Both the position numbers and the translations under genes were made by a program. From positions 186,001 to 250,000 of the forward strand of contig JAWHQP010000002.1 of NCBI GenBank assembly GCA_032586195.1: 64,000 nt of DNA, given 5' to 3'. Below are positions 36,901 through 44,427 of this stretch, piece after piece (position 1 is the stretch's first letter; each line of letters begins with the position of its first letter). The notes beneath the pieces were generated by a model. It saw only the letters and a list, made by a program, of their open reading frames with translations, searched no databases and had not been told where the DNA came from. The DNA is from JAWHQP01 sp032586195 (lineage in GTDB: Bacteria > Pseudomonadota > Gammaproteobacteria > Enterobacterales > Pasteurellaceae).

Positions 36901-37793
36901 TTGGCTAAGCCGATAGCGGTAGAACCGTTACCGGTTGCGTTCAAAAAAGTACCTACGGCGGTGGATAATAGACCTGATGACTTGGTATATCCACCGATGG
37001 CAACACTACCTGTACCGCTCGCTGTGGTTTTGATATAAGCGGATGCGTTAGGTGCATATCCACCTATCACTTTACCGGAAAGATTGGCTGTACTATTGTT
37101 CGTTTTATTACCGCTTAAATCATCACCGCCAATTGCAACGGAACCGAATCCTGTTGCGGAGACATCATTACCGATAGCAGTGGCTTGCTGACCTGCCGTC
37201 GAGTTAGAACCAATCGCGGTTCCTTGTCTGCCTGTCGCATTCGCACGGGAGCCGATGGCTACGCCCTCGTTATCGGCTACCTTAGTATTATTACCTATTG
37301 ATACACCTTCTGCCGCCGAAGATGAGCGATTTCCGATAGCAATAGCGCTTGCCCCAGTGGCATTTGAAAGTGCGCCGATAGATATTGCCTCGGAGCCATT
37401 GGTTTTCGTGCCACAACCGATAGCTATGGCAGATACGTTATTACCGGCGGCGGTAGCGTTTGCCCCTTCGCCAATGGCTATAGAGTTACTACCATTTACT
37501 GTAGTATTGGAACTATTAATACTAGATCCGGAAGTAGAACCAATCTTCACCGTATTAGCTTGTACTTCACTTGATAATAATGAAGTAACCATAAAAACTG
37601 AACTTGCGGATAAAATAGCGGTTCCTAATCCCAATGTAGCGGTGCCGGCAGCTGATAAATGAAAGAGTCCTTTGTTGACGTTCTTTCTTTCATCTTTGGA
37701 GGATTTGGTTTTGCCATGACTAGAGGCTAACTCTGAAACTACGACTAAACGGTTTAATGTCTTGTTCCAGATTACTTTAAATATTTTGTTCAT
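27948..37793 (-). CDS. Giant trimeric autotransporter adhesin (Hia/YadA type)
   Basis: 3281 residues in one uninterrupted frame. The N terminus has the extended ESPR-type signal MNKIFKVIWNKTLNRLVVVS, a hydrophobic core at about 43-75 and a probable cleavage after VQA (79). Residues about 90-700 form a YadA-like head of 14-residue repeats of the AIAIG type. A very long stalk follows, with repeated neck motifs such as DAVNLDQLNAT and GSQLYA, and GKDG-rich collagen-like stretches. The last 95 residues are the YadA anchor, from a coiled coil (NKVNANVNELNNHVNKVDKN) to SVGFGSYKGESAVAVGYG and the terminal Trp. The protein would trimerise on the outer membrane and mediate adhesion. The passenger is extraordinarily rich in N-X-S/T sequons and contains large internal duplications. 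Binding target unknown. Confidence 0.95.
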   Translation of the reverse strand: MNKIFKVIWNKTLNRLVVVSELASSHGKTKSSKDERKNVNKGLFHLSAAGTATLGLGTAILSASSVFMVTSLLSSEVQANTVKIGSTSGSSINSSNTTVNGSNSIAIGEGANATAAGNNVSAIAIGCGTKTNGSEAISIGALSNATGASAIAIGNRSSSAAEGVSIGNNTKVADNEGVAIGSRANATGRQGTAIGSNSTAGQQATAIGNDVSATGFGSVAIGGDDLSGNKTNNSTANLSGKVIGGYAPNASAYIKTTASGTGSVAIGGYTKSSGLLSTAVGTFLNATGNGSTAIGLANNASGEASTVIGVNSTANSSNATAIGTNATAGSTSAMAFGTNSNVTKENGIAIGTNSTSSGKGSVALGNQSTATSLRTVAIGESAKAQKDDDIAIGYNATTNANSTNNSSAIAFGVNSAANGGNAVAIGNSANATGNSSIALGGNTSGIGAINIGYQGAATANSAVSIGYYAKALNSSATALGSQANASATLATALGSNAMALNYSATAVGYAANASGLNSLAAGTNSTASGDSSFAGGVNSTATGASSTALGTQAKASASASVALGSEANSSKDSAVAIGNRANASAQSAVALGENANATGNYSSALGDSTTASGVRSAAVGIDANATANYSVAIGDRAKASAEGASALGLSSQATIAQSVALGSGSITTASVNTSSATVNNITYGNFAGSKADSVISVGNSTYKRQIQNVAAGQITATSTDAINGSQLYMVANNLTDYVNNSYFTSQANGNASSQLNTTRGGVINYVNGTNTVATINGSNNATNISFHANNSTVTAGKGTTVSTSTTSGSNGTTVTTYTVNANVANVTAGKNVNVNNNNGIYTINTNATTVSSGSTDLLNVTGTFNSTSNTTDYAVTATDQLKEVVNRAKNGTFGLSDDNGSNVTTTLNNTLAVKGGNGYITTAVNGTTGIDISLNETKLNQTINALDKNTQASVSAANNTITVTSSQNGNGTTNYSLAVATTDITTANGTANATNGTGLVNGTTLVNTINNVSWNLTTSGNTANNSTEQIKAGKTVTLDGGKNIQLTQNDSNITIATSDNATFTDLNVTGNTSIGNLTVQNGSTIDMGGNTITNVSNGSNGTDVVNLNQLNASKSSVIAGTNTNVTSTTNENGTIYTINAYNTTVNSSSDLLNVTGTLDSSSNTTNYVISASNNLTEAVNRANNGTFGLSADDNNKVTATLNNTLAIKGEGTYITTNATSGGVQVNFNESKLNETIKSLDTNTQASVSSENSPITITTSSNANGTTNYNLSVATTNITTNNGTVSATNGTNLVNGTTITNAINNASWSLTTSGNTTGNTTEQIKAGKTVTIDGGKNIQLTQNGSNISINTADNVSFTNLNVSGDTNIGNLTVKNGSTVNMGGNVVSNVANGTQDTDAVNFSQLNATNQNVTNNSNNIANNTQNIANNTLNITNNTNAINRGTVYAGDVASNGATNNFTQALGNQTNIIGGINNTSALSDDNIGVVSNGKDTLTVKLAKNLTNLTSAVFSNNSSNTTINGNGMTITNGGSSVSLTNNGLDNGGKVISNVSAGVNGTDAVNLDQLNATTSAANAGWNLTVNGGSNVSNIKPNTTVDLNSTGNGIVITKTDNNVSFGLSENITIGNSTNAGTVTVKGENGTNGITLDGANGTIGLNGKDGTNANITVVQGKPGVDGVNGTDRIQYTTSNGTQTVATLNDGLKFTGDNTSSVISKKLNDTLTIKGNLDSSSNATDGNLRVDNDNGILVLKMAQNLTNLTSAVFGDNTTVNGTGITMTGGSNGNVSLTNNGLNNGNNKITNVANGTDDSDAVNFGQLNATNQNVTNNSNAIAHNTQNITNNTNAINRGTVYASDTAVNATTNNTFTQPLGNQTNIIGGVKDVSELSEGNLGVVSNGKDTLTVKLAKNLTNLTSAVFNNGTTNATINGNGVTINNGTSVVSLTDKGLDNGGNTITNVKAGTNGTDAVNLDQLNATASTANAGWNLTVNGDSTNVSNIKPNATVDLNTAGNGIVISKSNNNVTFGLSSNVTVGDGTNAGTITVKGENGKDGITLDGANGTIGLNGKDGTNANLTVTQGPAGVDGVNGTDRIQYVTSNGTQTVATLNDGLKFTGDDTNSVINKKLNETLTIKGNLSSSANVTDGNLRVDNDNGTLVLKMAQNLANLTSAVFGGTTTINGAGITITGGKNGNVTLTNSGLDNGNNTIVNVANGTNSTDAVNYGQLTNVANTAKTEVTGDKSTINISSSTGGNGQTIYNVAANTTGITPNANGTVSVANNGNDANLVNASTVTQAINSAGWNVQTNGTTVNKVAAGNNVGFNNSSTVTVNADNSTANTTNFTFDVKTGTATVNSTTGIAEGNTTNGGIATVNDLVNVTNNAGWTIQNNGATADKITAGNTVNFINGNGTTANVTSDGNTTNISYSVNSTTSTINTNGTVSAGDNASTGYWTAAQTAAAINNASWNATISSTGTGSLGENTGAEKINAGDTLTYTAGNNMKLSQNGTNITIATNENVSFANVNATNITAGQLSVGDVTIDNSGINAGNHTITNVSRGANGTDAVNLDQLNEVKNTANAGWNLTTNGDSSNATNITPNATVDLNTTGNGIVITKQGGNVTFGLDNNVTIGGNGKDGTISVLSTDGKPGVAINGKDGSISLTGAAGANGKDGDSATLTVKNGSKGLDGNNGDNGESKTRLVYTKSDGETEEVATLNDGLGFVGNDGKVVTRKLNETLNLLGGLNATTVLNNTSVSSSNLGVRYKDTGTLELVMAERPTFSGMVLNGKDGENASVTFTDSNGTNSMSIVGKSGANGIDGLTIVNKDGKDGVTFSQDGRITNVADGTNSSDAVNLSQLEKGLKAATTSVAAGNNMDVTSTTNADGSTTYTVATKDNVNFTTVTTGNTVMSNDGLKVGENVTLTKDGLNVGDVNITTSGINAGNHKITGVADGDISPNSTDAINGSQLYAVQETANAGWNLTVNGTDSSNVAPKSTVDLNNKDGNIAITKEGNNVTFGLNNNLSIGKTGTDGQDGSISVNGKDGSSVTINGKDGSIGLTNAGTDGKTATSATLSVQNGSKGLSDNDGQNGESKTRLVYTKSDGQQEQVATMNDGLTFTGDSGEHQAKLGTTLAIKGDNKNIETNISGNTLTVKLKDDISVNSLTVGNNLTVAKDATIDMGNNQVHNVADGKADTDAVNVRQLNKVNANVNELNNHVNKVDKNLRAGIAGATAIGFIQRPNEPGKSIVSVGFGSYKGESAVAVGYGKNSDNNKISLKLGAGINTRNDVNFGGSIGYQW
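31157..33600 (-). repeat. Two direct copies of a 1.21-kb module in the adhesin stalk
   Basis: Landmarks recur with an offset of 1209-1212 bases: for example the segments at 31309 and 32521, and those at 32065 and 33274. By eye the copies are roughly 80 percent identical at DNA level. Each encodes about 404 residues with motifs TVATLNDGLKFTGD and NLRVDNDNG. Confidence 0.8.
33599..35300 (-). repeat. Two direct copies of a 0.88-kb module in the adhesin stalk
   Basis: Landmarks recur with an offset of 879 bases (33652 and 34531), each coding for about 293 residues with EQIKAGKTVT, GGKNIQLTQN and NRANNGTFGL or its variant. The second copy is diverged at its end. Confidence 0.75.
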
Positions 37794-38204
37794 GTGTTAT
37801 CCCTGAAAAAATTATTAATTAAAAGAAAAAGGCAAATTGATAGTGACATCAATGCCATAATCCTGTTAACTTTAAACGATATTATTTTCGCTTAAAGTGA
37901 ACATTACGTTACTATCCATGTAGTTTTTTACCGCTAAGAGATTATTGCGCGGACAACTATAGATAGAGATAAACTTTGTGATATTGGTCAATAAACTATT
38001 CGAGCCGAATATATTTATTTTGTTTGTCATAGACAAAAATCTCCTGATTCGACTCAGACTTATGATTTTATTTAAGTATAGGTAATTCCTGATGTTTAAC
38101 CGGAATACAGAATTGGAGTGTGATAATTGGGGGGCGTGGAACGAAAACGATATATATTCTCTGACAAACGAGAAAAATGAAATAAATATTTTCCCTCTGG
38201 TTTG

Positions 38205-38233
38205 TTGGCTAATAGGAGAATTTGTGTTATAAT
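38205..38233 (+). promoter_or_regulatory. Strong-looking rightward promoter abutting the TTGC tract
   Basis: TTGGCT (38205-38210), a 17-base spacer, and perfect TATAAT (38228-38233). The tract begins at the next base, so transcription would start inside it. No downstream gene on this strand is recognised. Confidence 0.5.
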
Positions 38234-38290
<57 letters not shown>

Positions 38291-38811
38291 AATCTTCTGG
38301 TTGTCAGCTTAGAAATAACAACAAATATATTCGTCGTTTTATTCCCAATAATTCTGAAGATTTTATCCATAAGTAAAAACGCCTTCGTTAATCGAGTTTT
38401 TATTTTGCTAACAGGTTACAAAAAACGTAACTGTTTACATTTATTCATTCAGCCAAGGGGTATGTATTAAGATTGGTTGAAAAACAGGCAGCTATTCTAC
38501 GTGCGAAAACTTAAGTTTGCAATATTATTTGTACAATAATTTATTAAATTTTATACAATGACTTATGAAATGTGTGGTTAGTCGTTTGCTATAGGGTTGT
38601 CGGCTTATTTCATATTATTAAGAATAGCGGTTAGGCAATCGATTGGTTTTTTATATTTACTCTCCTTTTTTAATTTAAGCTCAGATTCTACAGTAGATCA
38701 GATCGTTTTATCCGGTGTTAGGCTTGGGTGTCGGCGGCAATCGTGAGTTTAGACAAATTCAGCATATAATCGCCGCCGTACTTAAAAAAATAGCTTTTTC
38801 AGCACCGCACT

Positions 38812-40155
38812 TTACGCCATTTCTACGCCTTCGGAAGAAACTTCCGACAGGCTGATATCCTTAGTTTCCTTGGATAGCCATAATGCCACGATGGTGAGCA
38901 GGGAGTTAGCGGCTAAATAAATACCGACACCTATAATGCCGTAGGCGGCATTAATTTTAATGGCAAAGGTCGCCGCCACGGTGGCGCCGATAATGGAAGC
39001 AAAGTTGTACGCAAGGGATGAACCCGAATAGCGTACCTCGGTTGGAAATAATTCAGGTAATAATGCTGCCATCGGACCGAAAGTGAAGCCCATTAGGATC
39101 ATGCCGATAACAAGGAAAGCAAACACAGACCAAGGTGTGCCGTGGGACAGGAATAAAGGCATGGCTAAGCCGAAAATGAGCATACTCCATGTTGTCCGTA
39201 ATAGAAATTTACGACGACCTATTTTGTCGGCATAAAATCCGGAAATGCTGGTGAAAATACCGAATACAATGGCACTAATCAACAATAAGCCGGTAAAAAT
39301 ATTGGGTTCAATACCTAATCCCATAGCATGCCCTTGCGGTGATAGAGTAGCGGGGCTGCGGGAATAAACCTGAGCGAATGCCGTCATAATGTAGAACAGC
39401 ACGTAGGTCGCTGTCATGATGAAGGTGCCGAGAATTAACGGTCTTAAATGACGTTTAAACACCATGTTTACAGGCGCTTTCTGGGTTTTACCTTGTTCTT
39501 CCGCGGTGCGGAAAACATGACTTTCATGCAGGGTTAAACGTACCCATAAGCCGATAGCAACCAGAATAATGGAAGAAATGAACGGGATACGCCACGCCCA
39601 TGCCACCAACCCGTCCTTGCCCCAGGTGTAACTGACAAGGAAAAAGGCAAGATTGGCGATGAACAAACCAATAGGCGCGCCCAGTTACGGGAAGGTTCCA
39701 TACCAGGCACGCTTGCCGTCCGGGGCGTTTTCCGTAGCGACTAATGCCGCACCGCCCCATTCACCGCCCAGTCCCAAGCCTTGCCCCACGCGGCAGATGC
39801 ACAATAAAACCGGCGCCCAAACGCCAATGCTTTCATAGGTTGGCAATAGCCCGATACAGACAGTTGAGCAGCCCATTAATAATAATGAAGCAACCAAGGT
39901 CTTTTTACGTCCGATTTTATCGCCGAAATGTCCGAACAGTGCGGAGCCGATAGGACGGGCAAAAAACGCAAGGGCAAGAGTTGAAAGAGAAAGTAGTTCA
40001 TCCGATACAGGATCGCCGCTTTTGAAAAATTGCGTATTGAATACCAATACGGCAGCCGCGGCATAAATATAATAGTCAAAAAATTCAATGGCTGTTCCCA
40101 CCATAGAGGCGATTGCCACTTTTTTAGGGTCATTTCTTAAGCTTTGCATTGTCAT
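38812..40155 (-). pseudogene. yhjE: MHS-family (YhjE-like) transporter interrupted by an in-frame stop
   Basis: The frame from the ATG at 40155 encodes a metabolite:H+ symporter of the major facilitator superfamily: EFFDYYIYAAAAVLVF, ALAFFARPIGSALFGHFGDK, GLGGEWGGAALVATENAPDG. After WYGTFP (residue 156) comes TAA at 39685-39687, then the same frame continues LGAPIGLFIANLAFF to the end at 38812, giving about 447 codons in total. E. coli YhjE has Gln at this place (FPQLGAPIG), so the stop most simply derives from CAA by one base change. There is no frameshift. Substrate unknown. It lies downstream of the idn genes on the same strand. A TTG at 39666 could restart translation, but that product would lack the first half of the transporter. 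Confidence 0.88.
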
Positions 40156-40424
40156 AAATATATCTCATAAAATAAAAAACGCGTTTATCCTATCAGTTAA
40201 AAATCATGAATACAATGTAAGAAAACGGGGTGTGCAAGAGATTAGTTAGAGAATAATTCTGTAGCGCTTGTTAAATTAAGTGTTAAATTCTAAATGAGGC
40301 TTTTTTACAGAATATCAGAAAGGTGACTTGAGAGATTTATACGATAAAATTTTTATTATTTGATCGCGGTAAATAATTATAGAATTGGTTTGCTTATATT
40401 CGCAAACCAATCCTGTTTTTTCTG

Positions 40425-41774
40425 TTAGAAAATAATATATCCGATAAGAGAGAACAGAAAACCGACTACACCGATCAGTGTTTCCTGTACAGTCCATGTT
40501 TTAAACATGGTTTTCGTGTCAATTTCCAGAAATCTGCTGACTAACCAGAAACCGCTGTCGTTCACGTGAGCAAGCACGGTTGCACCGGAAGCAATAGCGA
40601 TCACAATAAAGCAAAGATCAAGTTGGCTTAATCCTGCGGTTACTGCGATTGTCGGAGCAATTAATGCGGAAGTGGTCGTGATGGCTACCGTTGAAGAACC
40701 TTGAGCAACACGTAATGCCGCGGAGATTAAAAAGGCTGCAACAATAACAGGCATGCCGGTATCGGAAAGCATGTTCGATAATACATCACCGATACCGCTG
40801 GTACGCAGTACACCACCGAACATCCCGCCGGCACCCGTTACCAGTACGATGGCACAAATCGGCCCCAAGGCATTGTCACAGATTTTTTCAATTTGTTCAT
40901 AACTGCGTTGTTCTTTTAATAAAACAACTGACACGATCAATGTAATTAACAGTGCAACGGGTGTTTTGCCGAGCAATCTTAGACTTTCAACCCAAAGTTG
41001 AGAACCGTCAACCACCTTCGCCACACTTAATGTGTTAAGCACGGTATCCAACATAATTAATACTAACGGCAGTAACAGAATGGTCATGACTTTTTTAAAA
41101 CTAGGCGGATTCAACACCGCAGTTTCGCTGATGGGTACTGCGTTTAAGAACGATTTTGGTAAGTCCAAATGAAATTTTTTGCCGAGGTATGTGCCGTATA
41201 AATAGGCGGCAAAATACCAGGTGGGTATAGCCAGAATAATACCGACGATAGTCAGCAATCCTATATTGGCCCCTAAAATATCACCGGAAGCAACCGGGCC
41301 CGGATGTGGCGGTAGAAATGCGTGGGTAACGGCAAAAGCCCCGGCGGCAGGAAAAGCATAGCGGAATAATGAACCGCCGAATTGTTTTGCTACACTAAAG
41401 ATAATCGGCAGCATAACGACTAATCCGGCATCAAAGAAGATAGGAAAACCGAATAGAAATGAGGCGATCCCCAGAGCCAACGGCGCTCTCCGTTCTCCGA
41501 ATTTATTGATTAAGGTATCGGCAAGAACTTTGGCACCGCCCGTAATTTCAAGCAAACGGCCAATCATTGCTCCTAACCCGACTAACAGGGCTACCGCGGC
41601 CAGGGTATTCCCGAAACCGCTCAGCATGGTAGGCACGATTTTGTTTACCGGTATTCCCGCGGCGAGTGCTGTGAGTAAACTGACGATAATTAAAGCCACA
41701 AAAGCATGGACTTTAAATTTTATGATCAGGATAAGTAAGCAGGCAATCGATGCAATTAAAATAAGTATCAGCAT
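40425..41774 (-). CDS. idnT: GntP-family gluconate/idonate permease
   Basis: 449 residues with about 12-14 transmembrane segments, matching the GntP family (E. coli IdnT, GntT, GntU). Conserved stretches include GFPIFFDAGLVVMLPIIFSV, HAFLPPHPGPVA and HVNDSGFWLVSRFLEI. It imports gluconate or L-idonate by proton symport. It follows idnO by 39 bases on the same strand, giving the E. coli order idnD-idnO-idnT, so idonate or 5-ketogluconate is the likely substrate. The family cannot separate gluconate from idonate by sequence. Confidence 0.88.
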   Translation of the reverse strand: MLILILIASIACLLILIIKFKVHAFVALIIVSLLTALAAGIPVNKIVPTMLSGFGNTLAAVALLVGLGAMIGRLLEITGGAKVLADTLINKFGERRAPLALGIASFLFGFPIFFDAGLVVMLPIIFSVAKQFGGSLFRYAFPAAGAFAVTHAFLPPHPGPVASGDILGANIGLLTIVGIILAIPTWYFAAYLYGTYLGKKFHLDLPKSFLNAVPISETAVLNPPSFKKVMTILLLPLVLIMLDTVLNTLSVAKVVDGSQLWVESLRLLGKTPVALLITLIVSVVLLKEQRSYEQIEKICDNALGPICAIVLVTGAGGMFGGVLRTSGIGDVLSNMLSDTGMPVIVAAFLISAALRVAQGSSTVAITTTSALIAPTIAVTAGLSQLDLCFIVIAIASGATVLAHVNDSGFWLVSRFLEIDTKTMFKTWTVQETLIGVVGFLFSLIGYIIF

Positions 41775-41813
41775 AATTAAATTCCTTATACTATTGAGGC
41801 GCAGCCTTAGCTA

Positions 41814-42578
41814 TCACACAGCGGCAAGCATGCCGCCATCGACAAATAATAAATGTCCGTTCACGAAATCGGAGGCTTTTGAAGACAGAAACACCGCCGC
41901 GCCAATCAGTTCTTCGGGCTCTCCCCAGCGGGCGGCGGGAGTTCTTTTGCACAGCCAGTCGCTGAATTCCTTGTTTTCCACCAGTGGTTTGGTCAGTTCG
42001 GTTTTGAAATAACCCGGGGCAATGCCGTTCACCTGAATGTTATAGCGGGCTAACTCTACACACATTCCTTTGGTCAGCATTTTGACAGCGCCTTTCGAGG
42101 CCGCGTATGGGGTAATCGTCTCTCTGCCCAGTTCGCTCTGCATGGAGCCAATATTAATAATCTTCCCGCTTTGTCGTTTGACCATATATCTCGCCACCGC
42201 CTGTGAGATTATAAATACCGCTTTCTGGTTGACTTTAATGATGTCGTCGAAGTCTTTTTCAGGGAAATCGCAGAAAGGATGCCGACGCTGAATCCCCGCG
42301 TTATTGATTAATACATCAATGGGGCCAATGTTATTTTCAATATAATCAATCGCCTTGTGTACAGCCTCCGTATCTGTGACATCGAATGCAACAGCGTGGG
42401 CTTTATGTCCTTTTTGTCTGAATTCCTGAGCGACCTGTTCTGATTTTTCTTGTGTCGTGCTATTGATAATTACCTCGGCACCGTAATCCGCAACGCCTTG
42501 AGCTAAAAGATGACCGATACCGCGGGTCGAGCCTGTAATAAGAATTCGTTTATTTTCTAGGGAAAATAGATTGTTCAT
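41814..42578 (-). CDS. idnO: 5-keto-D-gluconate 5-reductase
   Basis: 254-residue short-chain dehydrogenase/reductase. NAD(P) motif ITGSTRGIGHLLAQGVADYG at the N terminus, NNAG in DVLINNAGIQRRHPF, and the catalytic YxxxK in TPYAASKGAVKML with Ser upstream. IdnO reduces 5-ketogluconate to D-gluconate. It lies 15 bases after idnD and before idnT. Closely resembles E. coli IdnO. Confidence 0.92.
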   Translation of the reverse strand: MNNLFSLENKRILITGSTRGIGHLLAQGVADYGAEVIINSTTQEKSEQVAQEFRQKGHKAHAVAFDVTDTEAVHKAIDYIENNIGPIDVLINNAGIQRRHPFCDFPEKDFDDIIKVNQKAVFIISQAVARYMVKRQSGKIINIGSMQSELGRETITPYAASKGAVKMLTKGMCVELARYNIQVNGIAPGYFKTELTKPLVENKEFSDWLCKRTPAARWGEPEELIGAAVFLSSKASDFVNGHLLFVDGGMLAAV

Positions 42579-42593
42579 GGTGATACCTCATAT

Positions 42594-43634
42594 TTACTCA
42601 AATAAAAGCTGAACCTTAGAAATTTCATTTTTGTTGCCCGCCGTTTCAAGTGCTTTTTCAAGATCTTTAAAATCAAATGTGGCGGATAACAGTGGTAATG
42701 GGTCCACTTTGCCCGTACCGAGCCATTCAACAGCGGTATTGAATTCTTCAACAAAGCGGAATGAGCCCACATAGTTAATTTCTTTTGCAATCAGGGTCAT
42801 CATAGGAAAATCCGGAATATTACCGCCCATACCGATTTGGACGATAGTGCCGCGTGCTTTGGTGACGGCTAAACAACGTTCGACGGAAGAAGGGTGACCT
42901 GAGACTTCAAATGATAGGTCAAAGGTTCCTTTGTGTTTTTCATATTCTGAAAAATCATCCGTAGCATTTAACCCCTTGGTTGCGCCCATAGCGATGGCAA
43001 GCTCTAAACATCTTCGGCTTAAATCGCTACAGATAATCTCTTTTGCGCCTAACGCATTAACTGAAGCAACCAAAAGACAGCCGATCGGCCCGACACCGGA
43101 AATGAAAACTTTTTTGCCTTTTAATGAACCTGCCCGCTTAGCGGCATGAATGGTTACTGCCAATGGTTCGGCAAATACCATGACGGCATCGGGAGCGTCC
43201 TGCGGATAATCAATACATTGCGCATTGTCCACGATTTTGTATTGAGTGAAACCGCCATCTACGTGAGGATCATACATGGCACTACCGAAAAAACGCATGG
43301 ATTCGCACTGGTTCGTCTCACCACAAAGGCAATATTTGCAGTTTAAGCAAGGTTTGCCGGGATTAATGACAACCTTTTGTCCTACATATAAATCGGGCGC
43401 ATTGGTTTTTACAATTCTGCCGATGACCTCATGACCTAAAATCATCGGATGTTTCACTGGATAGTTACCGACTTTACCATGCTGATAATAATGCAGATCG
43501 GAACCGCAAATACCTCCACGTATAATTTGTACCAGTGTTTTTTCTTGATCATTCGGGTCGTATTGAATTTCTTGGGAGAGTATGCCTACATCACGTTGCC
43601 CTTTTACCACACAGGATAATGTATTTATTTTCAT
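42594..43634 (-). CDS. idnD: L-idonate 5-dehydrogenase
   Basis: 346-residue zinc-dependent medium-chain dehydrogenase. Catalytic zinc ligands in GGICGSDLHYYQHG and GHEVIGRI, structural zinc cysteines in NCKYCLCGETNQC, and NAD motif VFISGVGPIGCLLVASVNALG. IdnD oxidises L-idonate to 5-ketogluconate. It is the first gene of the leftward idnDOT operon and diverges from the gluconokinase gene across 234 bases containing two operators. Confidence 0.93.
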   Translation of the reverse strand: MKINTLSCVVKGQRDVGILSQEIQYDPNDQEKTLVQIIRGGICGSDLHYYQHGKVGNYPVKHPMILGHEVIGRIVKTNAPDLYVGQKVVINPGKPCLNCKYCLCGETNQCESMRFFGSAMYDPHVDGGFTQYKIVDNAQCIDYPQDAPDAVMVFAEPLAVTIHAAKRAGSLKGKKVFISGVGPIGCLLVASVNALGAKEIICSDLSRRCLELAIAMGATKGLNATDDFSEYEKHKGTFDLSFEVSGHPSSVERCLAVTKARGTIVQIGMGGNIPDFPMMTLIAKEINYVGSFRFVEEFNTAVEWLGTGKVDPLPLLSATFDFKDLEKALETAGNKNEISKVQLLFE

Positions 43635-43666
43635 GTTAACCTACCTACTTGTTTGTCGTTAAGTTT

Positions 43667-43682
43667 ATGTTACTGGTAACAT
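43667..43682. promoter_or_regulatory. GntR/IdnR-type operator 1
   Basis: ATGTTACTGGTAACAT is a near-perfect palindrome of the GntR/IdnR operator class, ATGTTA-N4-TAACAT. It lies 33 bases upstream of idnD. Confidence 0.7.
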
Positions 43683-43814
43683 AAAAGCTTATAGCTTCTT
43701 TGTAAAGTTATTTCAATCCTTGTATATTAAATTTGTGATAGAGTTCAAATTTTATAAAAAATTTGCAGTTCGGTTTATTCACTAAGTAGTCTTTTAGTGA
43801 TATATCTGAAAGGA

Positions 43815-43830
43815 ATGTTACCAGTAACGG
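43815..43830. promoter_or_regulatory. GntR/IdnR-type operator 2
   Basis: ATGTTACCAGTAACGG has the same arms with a degenerate last half; it lies about 40 bases before the gluconokinase start. Together with operator 1 it brackets the divergent region. Confidence 0.6.
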
Positions 43831-43868
43831 TTTTAAGTTTGTAAATAATAAAACTAGAGGGTCGTATT

Positions 43869-44384
43869 ATGACTAAAGGTAAAAGTGTTATCCTGATGGG
43901 GGTTTCCGGTACAGGTAAAACTTCGGTGGGGACGGAAGTCGCACACAGATTGGGCATTAAACTGATTGATGGCGATGATTTGCACCCGCGGGCGAATATT
44001 ATAAAAATGGGACAAGGGAAGCCGTTAAATGATGAAGATCGAGCTCCTTGGCTGGAGCGCATTAGAGATGCCGCGTTCAGTTTAGAACAGAAAAGTGAAA
44101 TAGGTATTATTATTTGCTCGGCCTTGAAAAAGAAATATAGAGATTCAATCAGAGACGGGAATAAAAATATAAGATTTTTATTCCTGCACGGTGATTATAA
44201 ATTAATCCTTGAACGGATGCGCAAGCGTAAAGGGCACTACATGAAAGAAGAAATGCTGAAAAGCCAGTTTGACACTTTAGAAGTCCCTGCCTCGGACGAA
44301 CCTGACGTGATAGCTATTGATGTTGACGGTTCCTTTGGAGAAGTGGTCGACCGTTGTGTCACTGCGTTGCAATCGTTTTTGTAA
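43869..44384 (+). CDS. idnK: Gluconokinase
   Basis: 171 residues, usual for GntK/IdnK. Walker A GVSGTGKTS near residue 12, DGDDLHPRANIIKMGQGKPL, NDEDRAPWL and the C-terminal GHYMKEEMLKSQFDTLEVP lid region are all present. It phosphorylates D-gluconate to 6-phosphogluconate, linking the idonate pathway to the pentose phosphate and Entner-Doudoroff routes. It is divergent from idnDOT and converges on the regulator pseudogene. Confidence 0.92.
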   Translation: MTKGKSVILMGVSGTGKTSVGTEVAHRLGIKLIDGDDLHPRANIIKMGQGKPLNDEDRAPWLERIRDAAFSLEQKSEIGIIICSALKKKYRDSIRDGNKNIRFLFLHGDYKLILERMRKRKGHYMKEEMLKSQFDTLEVPASDEPDVIAIDVDGSFGEVVDRCVTALQSFL

Positions 44385-44427
44385 GCGATATATCGGTTAA
44401 ATCAGTTAGGTACGCGGAATTATTACC

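Noticed and set aside
28963..37662. Many open frames of 60-140 codons on the strand opposite the giant adhesin.
   Set aside because: They mirror the repetitive Asn/Thr/Gly/Ala codons of the adhesin, have low-complexity Val/Leu/Pro/Ser composition, no ribosome-binding sites and no recognisable domains.
38701..38790. Short leftward frame with YGGDYMLNLSKLTIAADTQA.
   Set aside because: About 26 codons with a stop before it. It looks like it could be a C-terminal gene remnant, but I could not identify a parent protein, so it is not listed as a gene.
38812..39666. Treating the distal half of the MHS transporter as an independent gene starting at TTG 39666.
   Set aside because: It begins inside a transmembrane segment, has no ribosome-binding site, and is continuous in frame with the upstream half across one stop codon.
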